A stretch of 12,849 nt of DNA from Pseudomonadota bacterium (lineage in GTDB: Bacteria > Pseudomonadota > Alphaproteobacteria > Rhodospirillales > 2-02-FULL-58-16): NCBI GenBank assembly GCA_022567015.1, contig JADFHR010000075.1, positions 1 through 12,849 of the forward strand. Direction: 5' to 3'. The notes under the pieces were generated by a model. It saw nothing but the letters and a program-made list of their open reading frames with translations, ran no database searches and had not been told where the DNA came from. This document shows, piece by piece, positions 1-6,622 of this stretch (its first letter is position 1; each line of letters opens with the position of its first letter). A program made the translations under genes and the position numbers.

Positions 1-44
1 TAACCAACGGAAGAGACGATCATGCCATACGAATTAAAACCACC

Positions 45-269
45 TTGACAGCAAACGCCTCATATAAGCGGACATTGGCGCTGCCCGATGAGATCGAGCA
101 TTGGTCGCTGACCACGCTACGAGAGAAGCTGGTCAAGAACGGGGCCAAAGTTGTCCGCCATGGCCGGTATGTCACCTTCCAATTGGCCGAGGTTGCCGTG
201 CCGAGGGAGCTGTTCCGGAAAATCCTGGGCCTGATTGATGACCTGCGACGAAGACCCGTTCCGGCGTAG
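45..269 (+). pseudogene. IS1380-family transposase, C-terminal fragment
   Basis: The last roughly 65 residues match the C-terminal end expected of IS1380-family DDE transposases (about 430-460 residues when intact). Recognisable strings are LALPDEIEHWSLTTLREKLV, GAKVVRHGRYVTFQLAEVAV and PRELFRKILGLIDDL, the usual tail after the last catalytic residue. The frame is open to the left edge of the window, but residues before about position 69 (around TANASYK) do not resemble the expected leucine-rich helix, so the coding sequence appears broken by rearrangement or frameshift there. None of the DDE catalytic residues is present, so this piece cannot transpose by itself. The start at 45 is a nominal TTG and not a real initiation site. 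The family call rests on remembered family sequence, not on a search. Confidence 0.7.
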
Positions 270-401
270 GCCGAGGAACTCGACGGCGAGGTGAAAACGA
301 TGGGAGAGGTGTGTCTGGATGACGGGAATTATGGGGAAATGGCCTTCCGGGCGCGGCCAACCCACCAAAATCAGCTACCGGACAGTTGCCGAGGGGAAAC
401 C

Positions 402-431
402 ATTACAATGGCGGCGCGTTTTAGTTATAAT
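402..431 (+). promoter_or_regulatory. Likely sigma-70 promoter at the IS end
   Basis: A perfect TATAAT hexamer at 426-431 is preceded by ATTACA (402-407, four of six matches to TTGACA) with an 18-bp spacer. Transcription would begin about 40 nt before the ATG at 483. In such GC-rich DNA a consensus -10 box is notable. It sits in the IS end region, so it may be an outward-facing promoter brought by the element. Confidence 0.5.
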
Positions 432-482
432 CGCCATGGATTTGAAAGCTATCTGGGAAATGTCGGTTAAAAGGACTGGGAA

Positions 483-773
483 ATGACAAAACAAACCAAA
501 ATGGCACTGGCTATGATCGGGGTATTCTCTGTCGCGATGGGCGTGCAGGGCAGTGCAGGTTATGCCGCGTTAAACGGGATAGCTGGAATGCGCAAAATTC
601 CACTGATGAGTTTGCGTCAAATACTACCCGTAGACCATAGTTGTGTACATTATTGTGAACTAAAGGCGCTTGAAATTTGCAATATTCTCAATCATAAAGG
701 AGTTACGAATAAGAGATGTCTTGATAAATCATTTGATTTGTGCTTATCTATGCTAAGATATGGTGATTGTTAG
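483..773 (+). CDS. Small secreted cysteine-rich protein, unknown function
   Basis: This 96-residue protein is not recognised. Residues 1-28 look like a Sec signal peptide: Lys at 3 and 6, a hydrophobic core ALAMIGVFSVAMGV, and a likely cut after GYA. The mature part of about 68 residues has six cysteines at 54, 58, 66, 79, 87 and 96, spaced C-x3-C-x7-C-x12-C-x7-C-x8-C. This would suit three disulfides in a short, probably helical, exported peptide; C96 is the last residue. The start is supported by AAAGGA about 8 nt upstream. Base composition is strikingly AT-rich, especially 650-773, and codon choice (AAT, ATA, TTA, AAA) is unlike the flanking genes, which suggests recent transfer. It lies directly behind the IS remnant and its promoter. 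It could be a toxin-like, adhesin-like or signalling peptide; the sequence does not decide. I am fairly confident it is a real gene. Confidence 0.6.
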   Translation: MTKQTKMALAMIGVFSVAMGVQGSAGYAALNGIAGMRKIPLMSLRQILPVDHSCVHYCELKALEICNILNHKGVTNKRCLDKSFDLCLSMLRYGDC

Positions 774-1123
774 TGGGTGCAGAGTATCGGCGCCCGAAAC
801 TCTACGGGGCCGTAAAGTACGGGTGCGCCTTGCCGTGATGCCGGTGGCGGTCACCAGTTTGGGGCGGCTCGACAACTGACGGACCTATCACCAACTCCCC
901 GAGTGGAATCCCTCCTCCAATGGTGATCCGCGCCTTCGGGGCGGCCCCGATCCGCGACAGAGCAGAAATCTTGTTAGGGGCGATGCCCCCGCTCCTCGTC
1001 CACCGGAGCCAACGCCTGACATACATCTCAAGCGGAGAGACGGCTGACGCCGTCCTCCGCTCCTGCTCATAAAGCCGAGATGCCAATGTCCGCTTTTGAT
1101 GCTGTGGACGGCTCCTCCACCGG
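774..1123. other. Intergenic DNA without a recognisable gene
   Basis: About 350 bp of GC-rich DNA without a convincing gene. An 94-codon open frame exists on the minus strand (802-1086), but it has no recognisable family, no clear ribosome binding site and an arginine-rich composition typical of chance frames. A word AATGTCCGCTTTT at 1086-1098 recurs in degenerate form downstream (1286, 1456-1465 on the other strand, 1484), which suggests repeat or mobile-element debris. Confidence 0.4.
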
Positions 1124-1282
1124 CATCGCGATGTGGCAAATAACGGTTTATACGAGGCTAGGGGCCTGGAAAACTACGCTAACCTGCTCCGGAAGACAGG
1201 AAGGGGCCCGGAAGCTCTCAAGATGGAGGCCCGCGCCAAGGCCATCCGTGCCAAGCACGCCGAGAAGAACCCGGCGAACTAG
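1124..1282 (+). pseudogene. TPR-repeat protein, C-terminal remnant
   Basis: Reading from about 1124 to the TAG at 1280-1282 gives a tail of the kind that ends many tetratricopeptide-repeat proteins. It includes DVANNGLYEARGLENYANLL followed by RKTGRGPEALKMEARAKAIR and AKHAEKNPAN. The repeat helix pair with LENYANLLRKTGR and EA.KMEARAKAIRAKHAE is clear. Upstream the frame hits a stop at 1097-1099 and there is no start, signal or further repeat, so only about one TPR unit and the C-terminal cap survive. TPR proteins act as protein-protein scaffolds; this remnant is unlikely to be made. It is followed immediately by the left inverted repeat (1284), so mobile-element activity may have destroyed the gene. 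Confidence 0.6.
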
Positions 1283-1283
1283 C

Positions 1284-1467
1284 GAATGTCCGTTCATGGC
1301 TCAGGCTGTGTAAAAACTCGGGTCGGAAGAGCGTCGGCGCAACAATAGACTCGGCAATCGTGGACGCGTGAATCATTATTGCCTGCGACGGCAATTACGC
1401 GAATCAATGTTGCGCGCTCGGGCCTCGAAAATAGTTATTACACAGCCTAGGCTATGAGCGGACATCC
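1284..1467. mobile_element. MITE-like segment with 34-bp inverted repeats
   Basis: Bases 1284-1317 and the reverse complement of 1434-1467 match at 28 of 34 positions by eye, including ATGTCCG, TCAT and AGGCTGTGTAA. They enclose 116 bp with no coding capacity. The inner part of each arm (GGCTGTGTAAAAAC) resembles tips of several IS families whose ends read GTTTTTACACAGCC, so this may be a miniature inverted-repeat element or two IS ends left after internal deletion. No clear target-site duplication is visible on either side. Confidence 0.5.
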
Positions 1468-1474
1468 AGGGCGA

Positions 1475-1510
1475 GTCTGCTGAACGTCCGGTGTTGGCTC
1501 TAAAGCAGAC
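1475..1510. repeat. Imperfect palindrome GTCTGCT...AGCAGAC
   Basis: GTCTGCT (1475-1481) and AGCAGAC (1504-1510) form a 7-bp stem around a 22-nt loop. The interior (GTCCGGTGTTGGCTCTAAAGC) is itself partly palindromic and related to the ATGTCCGCTTT words nearby. It is probably part of a degenerate extragenic repeat. It could also fold as a weak terminator facing either direction. Confidence 0.3.
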
Positions 1511-1581
1511 ATCGGCGCGCCGCCGCTGACCCAACTCTCGTTTATGAGGACACGACCCAGGGCCTGTCGCCAAACCCGTCC

Positions 1582-2340
1582 TCAGACGCGGAAGACGTAT
1601 TCCTTGCCCGGTTGGCGCTCGATGTCGGGGGGGTAGCTCTGGCGCTTGTCGGCGTAGTACCGGGCCAGGTGGTCGCCCGCGGACACGCGGTTATAGGTGG
1701 CGAAGTACAGGCGCCGGACGGTGTCGCTCATGTTGGGCGCCGACCCGTGCGGCGTATAGGAATCGAAGAAGACCAGATCGCCCGGCCTGGTCGGGCAGAA
1801 CGTGAAATCCATGCCCGCCATGTCGTCTTCGGTCAGCGGCTCCCAGCCGCGGAACAATCCCCGCTGATGTTCCCCGGCGGCGATCCTGAGACAGCCGTTT
1901 TCCTCGGTCGCCTCGTCGATGGAGACCAGCACGGTGACAAACAGCTTCGCATACGCGTCCCATCCGGCCTGGGAATCCTGATGGGGCTTGAAGCCGTCGC
2001 CGCCGGGCATCTTGAAGTTGACCTTTTCCTTGAACAGCACCGCGTCCTCGCCGAGAAGCTGCCCCACCGGCGCTTTCAACGCCTGGCTCAGTTCGGCGAA
2101 GCCCGGGTGGAACGGCGAGATGTTCTCGATGCGGTTGACGATCTTCTTGTCCGGCTCGATGAGGCTGTTCTCCCAGTAGACCCAGTGTCTTCCCGCTTTC
2201 TCCGGAAGTGCGGCGAGCTCCCGCGTCCAGGTATCGATCCGTCCCATTTCGGCGGCGTCGAACGTTCCGCGGACGACCACGTACCCGTCGCGCCGGAAAT
2301 CGCCGATCTGTCGGTCCGTCAGTACGGGTGTTTTCAACAT
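1582..2340 (-). CDS. PhyH-family Fe(II)/2-oxoglutarate dioxygenase
   Basis: A 252-residue protein of the phytanoyl-CoA dioxygenase (PhyH) family. These cytosolic enzymes use O2 and 2-oxoglutarate to hydroxylate small molecules or lipid acyl chains; the family includes phosphonate dioxygenases such as PhnY. The iron ligands are visible as the HxD motif in FKPHQDSQAGW (H120, D122) and the distal histidine in SYTPHGSAPN (H198). The Arg pair at 209-210 (TVRRLYF) is placed to hold 2-oxoglutarate. KEKVNFKMPGGDG before the HxD and EENGCLRIAAGEH after it are typical core strands. Length is normal for the family. I chose the ATG at 2340, which gives MLKTPVLTDRQI; a TTG at 2352 would add four residues, and neither has a strong ribosome binding site. 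It is divergent from the CAPT-A gene, suggesting a shared control region. The substrate is unknown; lipid head-group or acyl-chain tailoring is inferred only from context. Confidence 0.85.
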   Translation of the reverse strand: MLKTPVLTDRQIGDFRRDGYVVVRGTFDAAEMGRIDTWTRELAALPEKAGRHWVYWENSLIEPDKKIVNRIENISPFHPGFAELSQALKAPVGQLLGEDAVLFKEKVNFKMPGGDGFKPHQDSQAGWDAYAKLFVTVLVSIDEATEENGCLRIAAGEHQRGLFRGWEPLTEDDMAGMDFTFCPTRPGDLVFFDSYTPHGSAPNMSDTVRRLYFATYNRVSAGDHLARYYADKRQSYPPDIERQPGKEYVFRV

Positions 2341-2520
2341 GGGCACGCTCAATCCAAGACCGGTTGCGGGTAACGGTGGAAACGCTACGGGCCAAGTGGA
2401 AATTCCCAGGGCGTGGCGGCATACTATGCGGATCGCCCGGTGGCTTCAACAGGACGGTAGCCGCCGTGCGTTGCGGCCATGTCCCGTTCCCCGGGGCGGA
2501 AAAACCCGCTACATTGCGCC

Positions 2521-2541
2521 GCCGCCGGCGGGCCCGGCGGC
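2521..2541 (+). promoter_or_regulatory. GC hairpin in CAPT-A leader
   Basis: GCCGCCGG (2521-2528) pairs perfectly with CCGGCGGC (2534-2541) around a 5-nt loop. It lies about 36 nt before the proposed CAPT-A start and could shape its leader mRNA. Given the GC content, function is uncertain. Confidence 0.3.
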
Positions 2542-2577
2542 CGCCGTCCATTGGGCGCGGAGTCGGGGGAGAAAGCC

Positions 2578-3192
2578 ATAAGCCACAACACCTGGATACA
2601 CCGTATCGCGCGGGTGGCCGTCAGGCCCCTGGTCGGGACGGCGGTGACGCCCAACCACCTCACCACCCTCAGGCTGGCGACCGGACTGGCGGCGGCGGGT
2701 GCCCTGGCGGTCGGCACCTCGCCGTGGCAGCACGTCGGCGCCGCCATCTTCGTGGTGTCCCTGGTGCTCGACCGGGCGGACGGGGAACTGGCGCGGCTCG
2801 CCGGAAAGACCAGCCCGTGGGGACATACCTACGATCTGATCGCCGACGCCGCCTCGGACGCCCTGGTGTTCGTCGGGCTGGGGGTGGGCCTGAGGGAGAG
2901 CGCCCTCGGCCAGTGGGCCATCCCCATGGGCATGGCCGCCGGCGTTGCGGTGGCGGCGATTTTCTGGCTGGTCATGCGCGTCGAGGCCGTGGAGGGGGAG
3001 CGCGCCGCCGAGTTGCCGAGTATCGCCGGGTTCGACGTGGACGATTCGATTCTGCTCGTGCCCATCGCGGTGTGGCTGGGGCAACCGGTCCCCCTGCTGG
3101 TGGCGGCGACCATCGGTGCGCCCGCCTTCGCCATATTCTTCGTCCTGGTGTTGCTCCGCCGCCGGGCCGCGGCGGGGAGAGGGGAGCCTTAG
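2578..3192 (+). CDS. CDP-alcohol phosphatidyltransferase A
   Basis: A 204-residue integral inner-membrane enzyme of the CDP-alcohol phosphatidyltransferase superfamily, which transfers a phosphoalcohol or phosphatidyl group from a CDP-linked donor to an acceptor alcohol with release of CMP. The signature D-x2-DG-x2-AR-x8-G-x3-D-x3-D is complete: D65, D68, G69, R73, G82, D86, D90, within LDRADGELARLAGKTSPWGH. About six hydrophobic segments follow the usual pattern. Start: the proposed first codon is ATA (2578-2580), with GGGGAG six nt upstream. The first 13 residues then align without gap to CAPT-B from its ATG (Trp at position 6 in both, then RIARV). Canonical options are TTG 2551 (+9 residues) and ATG 2479 (+33 low-complexity residues), neither with a ribosome binding site. 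It converges tail-to-tail with CAPT-B (6-bp gap) and the two are clear paralogs, including a shared AGF..(D/E)D..LL.PI..WLG block. The acceptor alcohol is unknown. Confidence 0.85.
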   Translation: MSHNTWIHRIARVAVRPLVGTAVTPNHLTTLRLATGLAAAGALAVGTSPWQHVGAAIFVVSLVLDRADGELARLAGKTSPWGHTYDLIADAASDALVFVGLGVGLRESALGQWAIPMGMAAGVAVAAIFWLVMRVEAVEGERAAELPSIAGFDVDDSILLVPIAVWLGQPVPLLVAATIGAPAFAIFFVLVLLRRRAAAGRGEP

Positions 3193-3198
3193 TGGCCA

Positions 3199-3807
3199 CT
3201 AACCCCGGCCCCGGCGCAGCCCGATCAGGGTCCACAGGCTCCACAGGCAGTACACCGTGGCGCCGACGGCGGCGGCGGCAAAGAACGGGGTCAGGAAACC
3301 GAGCCAGGTAATGGGCGCCAGAAGGTAGATGCCGTCCTCGAGCTCGAACCCGGCGAAGGCGGGATAGCCGCGGGCGTCCTCGTCCCCGCCCTGATGCTTG
3401 TCGATCTGCAGGTTCAAGAACATGGAGACCACGGCCGAGACGACTCCCGCCAGGCCAAGGGCCAGGGCCCAGCCGCCCAGGGAACCGTGGCGAAGGCCGA
3501 TCCCGATGCACAGGAACAGGGCCCCGTAACTCACCGCGCCGGCGACGTAATCGAAGTAGTAGCCGAACCGCGAGGCCATGCCTTTTTGGCGGGCCAGCTC
3601 GCCGTCGAAGTGATCCATGAAACGCGCCAGCACGAACACCCCCGCCCCCCAGTTGGCCGCGTGCTGATCGCCGACGGCCAACAGCGCCGCCCCGGCGATG
3701 GCGAGAAGCAATGTCGCCGCGGTCAGTTGGTTGGGGGTGACCGATGTGCGTACGAGCGGCCGGACGATCACGCGGGCGATTCGCTGATCCCAGGGCAGAC
3801 TCTTCAT
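3199..3807 (-). CDS. CDP-alcohol phosphatidyltransferase paralog B, catalytic Asp missing
   Basis: A 202-residue membrane protein closely similar to CAPT-A over its full length. The signature is nearly complete: D65, D68, G69, R73, G82 and D86 in FMDHFDGELARQKGMASRFG followed by YYFDYVAG. However, the last aspartate, which acts as the general base in characterised family members, is glycine (G90). I checked this on the complement: the codons read GAT TAC GTC GCC GGC. The protein may therefore be a non-catalytic partner, use another base, or be drifting out of use, although the frame is intact and well conserved. Start: ATG 3807 has GAAGG six nt upstream; a GTG at 3837 would add ten residues without a ribosome binding site. 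Hydrophobic segments match CAPT-A. It is transcribed towards CAPT-A and away from the RND gene, whose start lies about 180 bp away in a shared divergent region. Confidence 0.8.
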   Translation of the reverse strand: MKSLPWDQRIARVIVRPLVRTSVTPNQLTAATLLLAIAGAALLAVGDQHAANWGAGVFVLARFMDHFDGELARQKGMASRFGYYFDYVAGAVSYGALFLCIGIGLRHGSLGGWALALGLAGVVSAVVSMFLNLQIDKHQGGDEDARGYPAFAGFELEDGIYLLAPITWLGFLTPFFAAAAVGATVYCLWSLWTLIGLRRGRG

Positions 3808-3988
3808 GATCCGCCTTCGAAGCTCCTTGGTATTCACCGGAAAAACCGATGGCCGGTGCCCGCGTCGCCGCGGCGCGCGCCGCGGCCAAGGTGTTGCACG
3901 GGCCCGGCGATGTCAAGGTTCCGGCGGCGGGGTTGTTCCGTTCGTCCCAAGGGCGCTATAAGCGGCGGCGTCAATCGAACGGGTCCGC

Positions 3989-6622
3989 ATGGTGATCACA
4001 GCCGCCGCCGAAACCTGCCGCCGCATGCTTGTCCTCTGGGTCGACCTGGTCCGCCGTATGGCGTGGTTCGTCACCCTTGTCTCGGTACTCCTGACCGTGG
4101 GCGTTGGCTACTATGTGGCGACCAACATCCGCATCAATACCGATACCGCCGACATGCTTTCATCCGAACTGCCTTTCCGCCGGCAGTCGCGGGCGGTGAG
4201 CGAAGCCTTCCCGCAGTTTTCGGACACCATCTTGGTGGTCATCGACGGGGAAACCCCGGACCTGGCGGAAGACACGGCGACGGCGCTGACGGCGCGGTTG
4301 CGCCAGCGGCCGGACCTGTTCGGGGAGGTCTACGACCTGGTGGGCGAGCCGTTCATGCGCAGGAACGGGCTGCTGTATCTGGACGTGGACGAGCTGTACG
4401 ACCTCAGCGACCGGCTGGCCGAGGCGCAGCCGTTCCTTGGCACCCTGTGGCGGGACCCCAGCCTGCGCGGCCTGTTCCGGATGCTGGAGCTGGTCATCGA
4501 CGAATCCCTCAAGGAAGACGGCACCGTCCCGATCGAGATCGGAACGGCGCTGGACGCCATGGCCGCGGTTGTCGGGGCGCAGGCGGCGGGGCGCTTCCGA
4601 AACCTGTCCTGGCAGGAACTGATGACGGGTGACGCCGGCGGCAAAGGCGATAAACGCCGCTTCATCGTGATTCAGCCGGCCCTCGATTTCGAGTCCCTGC
4701 TACCGGCCGCCGCCGCCCTCGGCGCCGTCAGGGACCTGGCCCGCGACATGGGACTGGACGATGCGCGTGGAGTGCGCGTCCGTCTGACCGGGTCGGCGGC
4801 GCTGGCCCACGAGGAGCTGCGGAGCGTCGAGGAGGGGATGGGCCTGGCCGCGATCCTGTCGGTGACCCTCGTCGTCGGCCTGCTGCTGGTCGGACTGCGG
4901 TCTCCGCACCTGGTCGCCGCCACCCTCGCCACCCTGATCATGGGGCTGATGTGGACCGCCGGCTTCGCCACCTTCGCCTTGGGCCAGCTCAATCTGATCT
5001 CGGTGGCCTTCGCGGTGCTGTTCATCGGCCTCAGCGTCGACTTCGGCATCCACTTCGGCTTGCGCTACAAGGAAGGGATCGACCACGGCGCCGGTCACGC
5101 GGCCGCGTTGCGCGAGGCCGCGGCGGGGGTCGGCGGCGCCCTCATGCTGTGTGCCGTGACCGCCGCGATCGGGTTCTACTCCTTCCTGCCGACGGCCTAC
5201 GTGGGGCTTGCCGAGCTCGGGCTGATCGCCGGAACCGGCATGTTCATCGCGTTTTTCGCCAACACCACCGTGTTGCCCGCCCTGTTGACCCTGGCGCCGG
5301 TGAGTCCCTCGGCCAACGGCGCGGGCCGTCACCGGCCGGCCACGGTGCAACCGTTCATCCAGCGCCATGCCAGGCCCATTGCGTGGGGCGCCTTGGTGCT
5401 CGGCATGGGGGCGGTGGTGCTCTTGCCCCAGGCGCGGTTCGATTTCGACCCCCTGAACCTGAAGGATCCGCAAACCGAATCGGTGAGCACCCTTTTCGAT
5501 ATTATGGAGGACGGCCGCGCCACCCCCTATTCCATCACCATCCTCGCGGAAAGCCTGCCCGCGGCCGGCAGATTGGCCGCCAGACTCAACGGCCTCGCGG
5601 AGGTGGACGAGACCGTAACCCTGGCCGACTATGTGCCCGGCGATCAAGACGAGAAGCTGGAGATCATCGGGACCATGGCGTTGTTCCTTTCGCCCTCCCT
5701 GGCGGCGGTGGAGCGCAAGGCTCCGCCGACGATCGAGGAGTTGCGGACGGCTCTGGCGGCCTTGCGCGGCAATCTGGAGCGACTGGCCGCTGCGCCGCGC
5801 GATGGCCCCGCCCGTTCGGGCGCCCGCCGCCTGGGCGCCGCGTTTTCGAAGCTTTTCGGGGCCGGCTCCGGCACCGACACGACCCTGCGAGAGCTGGAGA
5901 CGCGATTGCTGTCGGCCCTGCCCGGCCGGTTGCGGGCGCTGCGCCAGTCCCTGATGGCGGAACCGGTGACCCTGGCCGATCTGCCCGCCGGCCTGAGACA
6001 ACGCCAGGTCGCCGCCGACGGCCGGGCCCGTCTCAAGGTCTTCCCCAAGGAAGACATGCGCGACAGAGAGGCGCTCGGCCGCTTCGTCGAAGCGGTGCGC
6101 GGGATCGCGCCCGAGGCCACGGGAGCGCCGGTGATCATCCTCGAGGCGGGCAGGGCCGTCGTCACCGCGTTCGGCCAGGCGGCGATGCTCGCGGCGGCGT
6201 GCATCGCGGTGCTGCTGGCGGTGCTGTTGCGGAACTTGAGGGACGTCATGTTCGTGTTTGCGCCCCTGACGCTGGCCGCGGTGCTCACGGTGGCGGCGTC
6301 GGTCCTCTTCGGCGTTCCCTTCAACTTCGCCAATGTCATCGTGTTACCCCTGCTCTTCGGGCTGGGGGTGGCCAGCGCGATCCATTTCGTGCTGCGCGAG
6401 CGCAAAGAGGGCGGGCCGGCCGGCGTCCTTGGGACAAGCACGCCGCGCGCCGTCGTGTTCAGTGCCCTGACCACCATCGGATCGTTTGGCAGCATCGCCT
6501 TGTCCAGCCACCCGGGAACGTCGAGTATGGGCGTGCTGTTGACGGTGGCCATCACCATGACCCTGGGCTGCACCTTGGTCGTGTTGCCCGCGCTGATGGC
6601 GATTAAGCCGGCGTCCCGATGA
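3989..6622 (+). CDS. hpnN: HpnN-like RND/MMPL lipid exporter
   Basis: An 877-residue inner-membrane transporter of the RND superfamily, MMPL type, best matched to HpnN, which moves hopanoid lipids from the inner membrane towards the outer membrane using the proton gradient. Twelve likely membrane helices are seen: one at 26-46; five at about 285-303, 308-330, 335-355, 380-400 and 406-436; one at 462-480; and five at about 726-748, 752-775, 780-802, 818-840 and 846-872. Two large periplasmic domains (about 50-280 and 485-722) lie between them. NIRINTDTADMLSSELPFRR after TM1 is typical of the family. GLSVDFGIHF carries the conserved acidic residue D351 of the proton relay; the second-half equivalent GLGVASAIHF lacks it. 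The start ATG 3989 gives a normal N-terminus. The stop overlaps the next ATG (ATGA, 6619-6622), so it is translationally coupled to CAPT-C. No hopanoid-synthesis gene is nearby, so the cargo may be hopanoid or another lipid. Confidence 0.85.
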   Translation: MVITAAAETCRRMLVLWVDLVRRMAWFVTLVSVLLTVGVGYYVATNIRINTDTADMLSSELPFRRQSRAVSEAFPQFSDTILVVIDGETPDLAEDTATALTARLRQRPDLFGEVYDLVGEPFMRRNGLLYLDVDELYDLSDRLAEAQPFLGTLWRDPSLRGLFRMLELVIDESLKEDGTVPIEIGTALDAMAAVVGAQAAGRFRNLSWQELMTGDAGGKGDKRRFIVIQPALDFESLLPAAAALGAVRDLARDMGLDDARGVRVRLTGSAALAHEELRSVEEGMGLAAILSVTLVVGLLLVGLRSPHLVAATLATLIMGLMWTAGFATFALGQLNLISVAFAVLFIGLSVDFGIHFGLRYKEGIDHGAGHAAALREAAAGVGGALMLCAVTAAIGFYSFLPTAYVGLAELGLIAGTGMFIAFFANTTVLPALLTLAPVSPSANGAGRHRPATVQPFIQRHARPIAWGALVLGMGAVVLLPQARFDFDPLNLKDPQTESVSTLFDIMEDGRATPYSITILAESLPAAGRLAARLNGLAEVDETVTLADYVPGDQDEKLEIIGTMALFLSPSLAAVERKAPPTIEELRTALAALRGNLERLAAAPRDGPARSGARRLGAAFSKLFGAGSGTDTTLRELETRLLSALPGRLRALRQSLMAEPVTLADLPAGLRQRQVAADGRARLKVFPKEDMRDREALGRFVEAVRGIAPEATGAPVIILEAGRAVVTAFGQAAMLAAACIAVLLAVLLRNLRDVMFVFAPLTLAAVLTVAASVLFGVPFNFANVIVLPLLFGLGVASAIHFVLRERKEGGPAGVLGTSTPRAVVFSALTTIGSFGSIALSSHPGTSSMGVLLTVAITMTLGCTLVVLPALMAIKPASR

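Larger units (their letters stand above)
1..480 (+). mobile_element. IS1380-type insertion sequence, right-hand remnant
   Basis: The left edge of the window holds the tail of an insertion sequence. It comprises the last part of an IS1380-like transposase (to 269) followed by about 200 bp of non-coding DNA up to the start of the next gene. The stretch around 448-480, with GGGAAATGTCGGTTAAA, is where I would place the right terminal repeat, but the left end is outside the window or lost, so the terminal repeat and target duplication cannot be confirmed. The outer limit is approximate. Confidence 0.5.

Noticed and set aside
802..1086. A 94-codon minus-strand frame in the left gene-poor region
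   Set aside because: No family resemblance, ribosome site or coding-like composition; too weak to list as a gene.
2208..3311. A 367-codon plus-strand frame over the dioxygenase start and CAPT-A
   Set aside because: Low-complexity Arg/Gly translation; CAPT-A in another frame carries the full family signature.
4951..6606. A 551-codon open frame on the plus strand, out of frame with the RND gene
   Set aside because: Arginine/glycine/proline-rich translation without domains; it is the +2 shadow of the GC-rich RND gene, which has clear helices and motifs.
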